From positions 1 through 8,689 of the forward strand of contig JAUVKE010000093.1 of the NCBI GenBank assembly GCA_030592105.1: 8,689 bases of DNA, in the 5' to 3' direction. Shown in pieces: positions 6,057 through 8,689 of this stretch. The notes under the pieces are model-generated. The model was not told the DNA's origin. It searched no databases and saw only the letters and a list, made by a program, of their open reading frames with translations. The translations under genes and the position numbers were made by a program. The number at the start of each line of letters is the position of its first letter. The first letter of the stretch is position 1. Source of the stretch: Desulfobacteraceae bacterium. GTDB lineage: Bacteria > Desulfobacterota > Desulfobacteria > Desulfobacterales > BuS5.

Positions 6057-6920
6057 GTGGAGCCATTAAATCATCCCTGCTTTAACGGAAAAATACGTGG
6101 AAAATTTGGGAGGGTGCACCTTCCGGTGGCACCCAGGTGCAATATACAGTGTAATTATTGTGACCGTAAATACGATTGTGTCAATGAAAGCCGACCAGGA
6201 GTAACGAGCGCCGTGTTGACGCCGGATCAGGCCATGGCATATCTTGAATTTGTGTTTGAAAAAATAAAAAATATTTCTGTTGTCGGTATTGCATGTCCCG
6301 GAGATCCCTTTGCAAATCCAGAAGAAACAATGGAGACTTTAACCATGGTAAGGGGGAAATATCCGGAAATAATGCTTTGTCTTGCTACAAACGGATTGGG
6401 CATTGAGCCTTATATTGACGAACTTGCAGAACTTGGGATAAGCCATGTAACTGTGACCTTAAATGCCATGGATCATGGTATCGGAGCCAGGATATATTCA
6501 TTTATACGGTATGGGGAAAAGGTGCTTTCCCCAAAAACAGGAATAAAAATTCTTCTGGAAAAGCAGCTTGAAGCAATAGAAAAGCTTAAAGAAAAAGGGA
6601 TAACAACCAAAGTAAATACCATTATTTTACCGGGAATAAATGAAGATCATATTGAAACGATTGCAAAAAAAATGGGGGAACTAAAAGTTGACATATTAAA
6701 CTGCGTACCCTTTTATTCCAATAAAGGCTCCGCTTTTGCAAATCTTGAGGGGCCTTCGGAAGAAGTCGTAAAAAAAATTAGAAAAAAGGCATCTGCATAT
6801 ATTCCGCAAATGTATCATTGCGCTAGGTGCCGGGCAGATGCAATCGGTATTTTAGGTGAAGAAAACAGTGCTGAATTAATTGAAAAACTAAAAGAATGTT
6901 CAGAAGTGCCTGAAATTTAG
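6057..6920 (+). CDS. Freestanding NifB-like radical SAM protein
   Basis: A 287-aa radical SAM protein of the NifB type. NifB joins two [4Fe-4S] units and inserts a SAM-derived carbide to make the [Fe8S9C] precursor of nitrogenase cofactor. Visible are HPC (C8), H21, the radical SAM motif C28-NIQ-C32-NY-C35, DRKYDC (C41) followed by NESRPGV, GIACPGDPFAN (77-87), LCLATNG (C108), TLNAMD, KVNTIILPGIN and HCARCRADAIGILGE (C255, C258). These are the places where NifB holds its SAM and K1/K2 clusters. One departure is C80 in GIACPGDP, where NifB usually has Gly. There is no C-terminal NifX-like domain, so it resembles the short archaeal-type NifB. Start: GGAGG (6046-6050) sits 6 nt before GTG 6057 but directly against the ATG at 6051, so GTG is preferred. 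No nifHDK or nifEN is visible, so the cofactor it serves is unknown; the gene symbol is withheld for that reason. Confidence 0.85.
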   Translation: MEPLNHPCFNGKIRGKFGRVHLPVAPRCNIQCNYCDRKYDCVNESRPGVTSAVLTPDQAMAYLEFVFEKIKNISVVGIACPGDPFANPEETMETLTMVRGKYPEIMLCLATNGLGIEPYIDELAELGISHVTVTLNAMDHGIGARIYSFIRYGEKVLSPKTGIKILLEKQLEAIEKLKEKGITTKVNTIILPGINEDHIETIAKKMGELKVDILNCVPFYSNKGSAFANLEGPSEEVVKKIRKKASAYIPQMYHCARCRADAIGILGEENSAELIEKLKECSEVPEI

Positions 6921-6962
6921 GGAAAAACAGGGGCTCAGGCAAAAAAGTAATAAAATTTTATT
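6907..6962. other. Stem over the nifB-like stop codon and AT palindrome
   Basis: TGCCTGA (6907-6913) can pair with TCAGGCA (6935-6941) across the stop codon, leaving a 21-nt loop. It is followed by a perfect 14-bp palindrome AATAAAATTTTATT (6949-6962). The first stem is followed by A residues rather than T, so this is not a standard intrinsic terminator. The AT palindrome ends in only four T plus ATT and would be weak. It may mark the transcript end, but poorly. Confidence 0.3.
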
Positions 6963-7008
6963 CGATTAATTGCAACTTATTTTTAGAAGCAGTATCATGT
7001 CCTCATTC

Positions 7009-7037
7009 TTGACATATAAGTACATTTGATGTATGAA
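7009..7037 (+). promoter_or_regulatory. Promoter with overlapping operator-like palindrome
   Basis: A perfect TTGACA (7009-7014) lies 17 nt before TATGAA (7032-7037, 4 of 6 matches). An inverted repeat TACAT-TTG-ATGTA (7021-7033) fills the spacer and overlaps the -10, the classic place for a repressor site. Transcription would start near 7044 and give a leader of about 200 nt before the AAA-ATPase-like gene. Confidence 0.55.
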
Positions 7038-7225
7038 AAGACTACTGACTTTAAGAAGTATGCCTTAAAATTTCAAGGTCTTACAGGGTAGGGTGGGGAG
7101 TACCCCATATGCATCAAACTAAAAGCACTAAAATGATATCAACGGAGCAGATTTCTCCTCAGACGGAAATTCTAATTTTTCAAGGCACCCTATAGATGAA
7201 AGTAACTAAAAAAAATCTGCGTGGC
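7038..7225 (+). other. Structured leader of the AAA-ATPase-like gene
   Basis: No convincing ORF is seen. The leader has a G-rich hairpin, TGGGG-AGTA-CCCCA (7094-7107), following GGGTAGGG. It also has CTCCTC (7155-7160), complementary to the GAGGAG of the ribosome binding site at 7231-7236. In addition GCAGATTT (7147-7154) can pair with AAATCTGC (7213-7220); this pairing crosses the CTCCTC/SD pairing, so the two are alternatives. This could allow translational control, but I recognise no known riboswitch. Confidence 0.35.
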
Positions 7226-7245
7226 TGTGAGAGGAGGATCTCACA
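7226..7245 (+). promoter_or_regulatory. Hairpin displaying the Shine-Dalgarno sequence in its loop
   Basis: TGTGAGA (7226-7232) and TCTCACA (7239-7245) form a perfect 7-bp stem whose 6-nt loop is exactly GGAGGA, the ribosome binding site. The stem ends against the ATG at 7246. An SD held open in a loop directly before the start codon is unusual and could either present the site to ribosomes or serve as a target for a binding protein. Confidence 0.6.
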
Positions 7246-8689
7246 ATGAAATTTCCATACGGTATATCCGACTTTAAAAGTCTTATCACAGAAGGATATT
7301 TTTATTGTGACAGGACAGACAAAATCCCCTTGATCGAAGATACAAAATTTCAACTGTTTATTCGTCCCAGACGCTTTGGAAAGAGCCTTGTCCTTTCAAT
7401 GCTGGAAAATTATTATGATGTTGCAAAAAAGGATGAGTTTAAAGCAATTTTTGGAAATTTAAAAATCGGTAAGAATCCAACACCATTACGGAATTCATAT
7501 TTTATTCTGAAATTAGATTTTTCCTGTGTTGATCCCACAGGAAATGCTGGAGAGGTGAAAAAGGCTCTGTTTAATCATATTAATGACTGTATCAAAGGAT
7601 TTATTCTCTATTATGGGAAGTATAATCTTCCTGATATTGAAGTGAACAGAACCGATGCCATGAGTTCTATTAAATCCCTGGTAAGTTCAGTCAGTATGAC
7701 TTCATACCCGATTTATCTGCTCATAGATGAATATGATAATTTTGCTAATACAGTAATGATGGGGGTGCAGAGCGCAGAAAGGAGATATGAAACTCTTGTG
7801 CATGACCAAGGCCCTTTAAGAACCTTTTTCAAGGCTGTAAAAGCCTCAACGTCAGGTTCCATGTTTGACCGGGTTTTTATAACAGGTGTTTCACCTGTTG
7901 TTATGAGCGATATTACAAGCGGATACAATATTGCAAAAAATATCTATTTTGAGCCTGAGTTTAATGACCTGTGCGGGTTTAAGCAGAATGAAGTTGAAGA
8001 TGTACTTAAAAAGATTATTGATAAATGCGGTTTTGAAAAGGAAAATATCAAAGAAGCTGTAAGTTTGATGCAGACTTATTACAACGGTTATACTTTTTCC
8101 CATGCAACAGATGAACATATTTATAATCCGACTCTTTGTCTGTATTTTTTTGAGCAGTTTGAAAAAAGATGCGGTTATCCAAGGGAGATGCTGGATGATA
8201 ATCTTGCCATGGATGAATCAAAGCTTGAGTATATTGCTCAGATTCCCAGGGGAAGAGAACTTTTAATGAGCCTGATGGAGAATAAACAGCAGGTTGTTGT
8301 ATCCAAAATCAGTAAGCGCTTTGGGATCAGAGAGATGCTGACGGATAAATCCAGGGACAATACATTTCTGACCTCTTTTCTCTATTTTTTTGGGGTGTTG
8401 ACCATTGCCGGCGACACAGAGGATTTGCAGGTGATCCTGAAAGTTCCCAATCTGGTTATGAAAAGCCTTTATGTGGAGCGGATACAGAAAATGCTTCTGC
8501 CGGAACCGGAGGACAGGGATGATGGCAAAGACGCCGCGAAACTGGTTTATCAAAAAGGGGAGATGGCTCCTTTGTGCAGGTTCATGGAAGAGAGGTATTT
8601 TAAGGTTTTTCATAACAGGGACTATAGATGGGCAAATGAATTAACAGTAAAGACAGCTTTTTTAACCCTCCTTTATAATGATATTATCT
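7246..8689 (+). CDS. AAA-ATPase-like / PD-(D/E)XK nuclease family protein, 3' truncated by window
   Basis: The frame is open for 481 codons with no stop to the right edge; family members are usually some 530-600 aa, so the C-terminus lies outside. The opening FPYGISDFKSLITEGYFYCDRTDKI is the hallmark of PF09820. A degenerate P-loop RPRRFGKS (40-47) is followed by Walker B YLLIDEYDN (157-165), a sensor-like FITGVSP (211-217) and YYNGYTFS (278-285). The segment YRWANELTVKTAFLTLLY at the end begins the C-terminal PD-(D/E)XK nuclease-like domain, whose catalytic D-ExK part is beyond the window. The family is strongly multi-copy in many anaerobes and Bacteroidetes, and its role is unknown; defence or DNA processing is often suspected. 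Start: GGAGGA 7 nt before the ATG, within a hairpin loop. It has its own promoter and is probably independent of the nifB-like gene. Confidence 0.88.
   Translation, partial: MKFPYGISDFKSLITEGYFYCDRTDKIPLIEDTKFQLFIRPRRFGKSLVLSMLENYYDVAKKDEFKAIFGNLKIGKNPTPLRNSYFILKLDFSCVDPTGNAGEVKKALFNHINDCIKGFILYYGKYNLPDIEVNRTDAMSSIKSLVSSVSMTSYPIYLLIDEYDNFANTVMMGVQSAERRYETLVHDQGPLRTFFKAVKASTSGSMFDRVFITGVSPVVMSDITSGYNIAKNIYFEPEFNDLCGFKQNEVEDVLKKIIDKCGFEKENIKEAVSLMQTYYNGYTFSHATDEHIYNPTLCLYFFEQFEKRCGYPREMLDDNLAMDESKLEYIAQIPRGRELLMSLMENKQQVVVSKISKRFGIREMLTDKSRDNTFLTSFLYFFGVLTIAGDTEDLQVILKVPNLVMKSLYVERIQKMLLPEPEDRDDGKDAAKLVYQKGEMAPLCRFMEERYFKVFHNRDYRWANELTVKTAFLTLLYNDII

Noticed and set aside
6907..6962. Intrinsic terminator after the nifB-like gene
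   Set aside because: The stem has a 21-nt loop and is followed by A residues; the AT palindrome lacks a GC stem. Listed only as a structure.
7071..7100. G-quadruplex in the GGGTAGGGTGGGG stretch
   Set aside because: Only three good G-runs are close together; the fourth would be a GG at a distance, so a stable quadruplex is doubtful.
7246..8689. Broken AAA-ATPase-like gene, since no complete ORF ends in the window
   Set aside because: All codons were read through to the right edge without a stop; the gene simply continues past the window.
1..8689. CRISPR array, tRNA or rRNA gene
   Set aside because: No regularly spaced repeats and no cloverleaf or rRNA-like sequence were seen on either strand.

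Overview
The window looks like a stretch of an AT-rich anaerobic Gram-negative genome, most plausibly a sulfate-reducing type Desulfobacterota (Desulfobacterales-like). The reasons are an outer-membrane beta-barrel gene, two genes for oxygen-sensitive iron-sulfur enzymes (a double-cubane-type reductase and a NifB-type radical SAM protein), a small CxxC redox-disulfide protein, and a DUF2325 coiled-coil protein and an AAA-ATPase-like/PD-(D/E)XK family protein of kinds common in that group. The taxonomic call is inference; no rRNA or marker gene is present.

Layout. Positions 1-253 are non-coding apart from a possible C-terminal tail of a gene entering from the left and four tandem degenerate heptamers. 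254-1504 (minus) is a DUF2325 protein with a long coiled coil and several Cys groups. Directly upstream of it on the same strand lies a frameshifted, 5'-truncated relic of a DtxR/MntR-type metal-dependent regulator (about 1595-1830), preceded by a good sigma70-like promoter. 1869-2365 is an AT-rich spacer holding one unrecognised 48-codon ORF and, at its right end, a strong promoter (TTGACA-N17-TATAAA).

That promoter drives a two-gene operon: a TTG-started small DUF1858-type redox-disulfide protein (2366-2641) overlapping by 4 nt a double-cubane-cluster reductase of the 2-hydroxyacyl-CoA dehydratase family (2638-3921). The ASKHA ATPase activator that normally partners this enzyme is not here. 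Instead, a 55-bp imperfect hairpin repeat starts on the stop codon and abuts a 5'-truncated fragment of a NosR/NapH-like polyferredoxin (to 4220).

4409-5908 is an alginate-export-type outer-membrane porin. It is followed by a doubtful 41-aa ORF and a freestanding NifB-like radical SAM protein (6057-6920) that keeps the cysteines expected for the RS and K clusters, but sits in no visible nif context. The window ends with a leader of about 200 nt, with its own promoter and an SD-bearing hairpin, and a PF09820-type AAA-ATPase-like gene (7246 to beyond the right edge).

Working together: the firm functional unit is the redox-disulfide protein plus double-cubane reductase. Whether the NifB-like protein, porin and polyferredoxin relic belong to the same system is open. 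The pairing of a double-cubane [Fe8S9] reductase with a stand-alone NifB-like protein, whose family builds an [Fe8S9C] cluster, is the most interesting idea in the window, but it rests on proximity and chemistry only.
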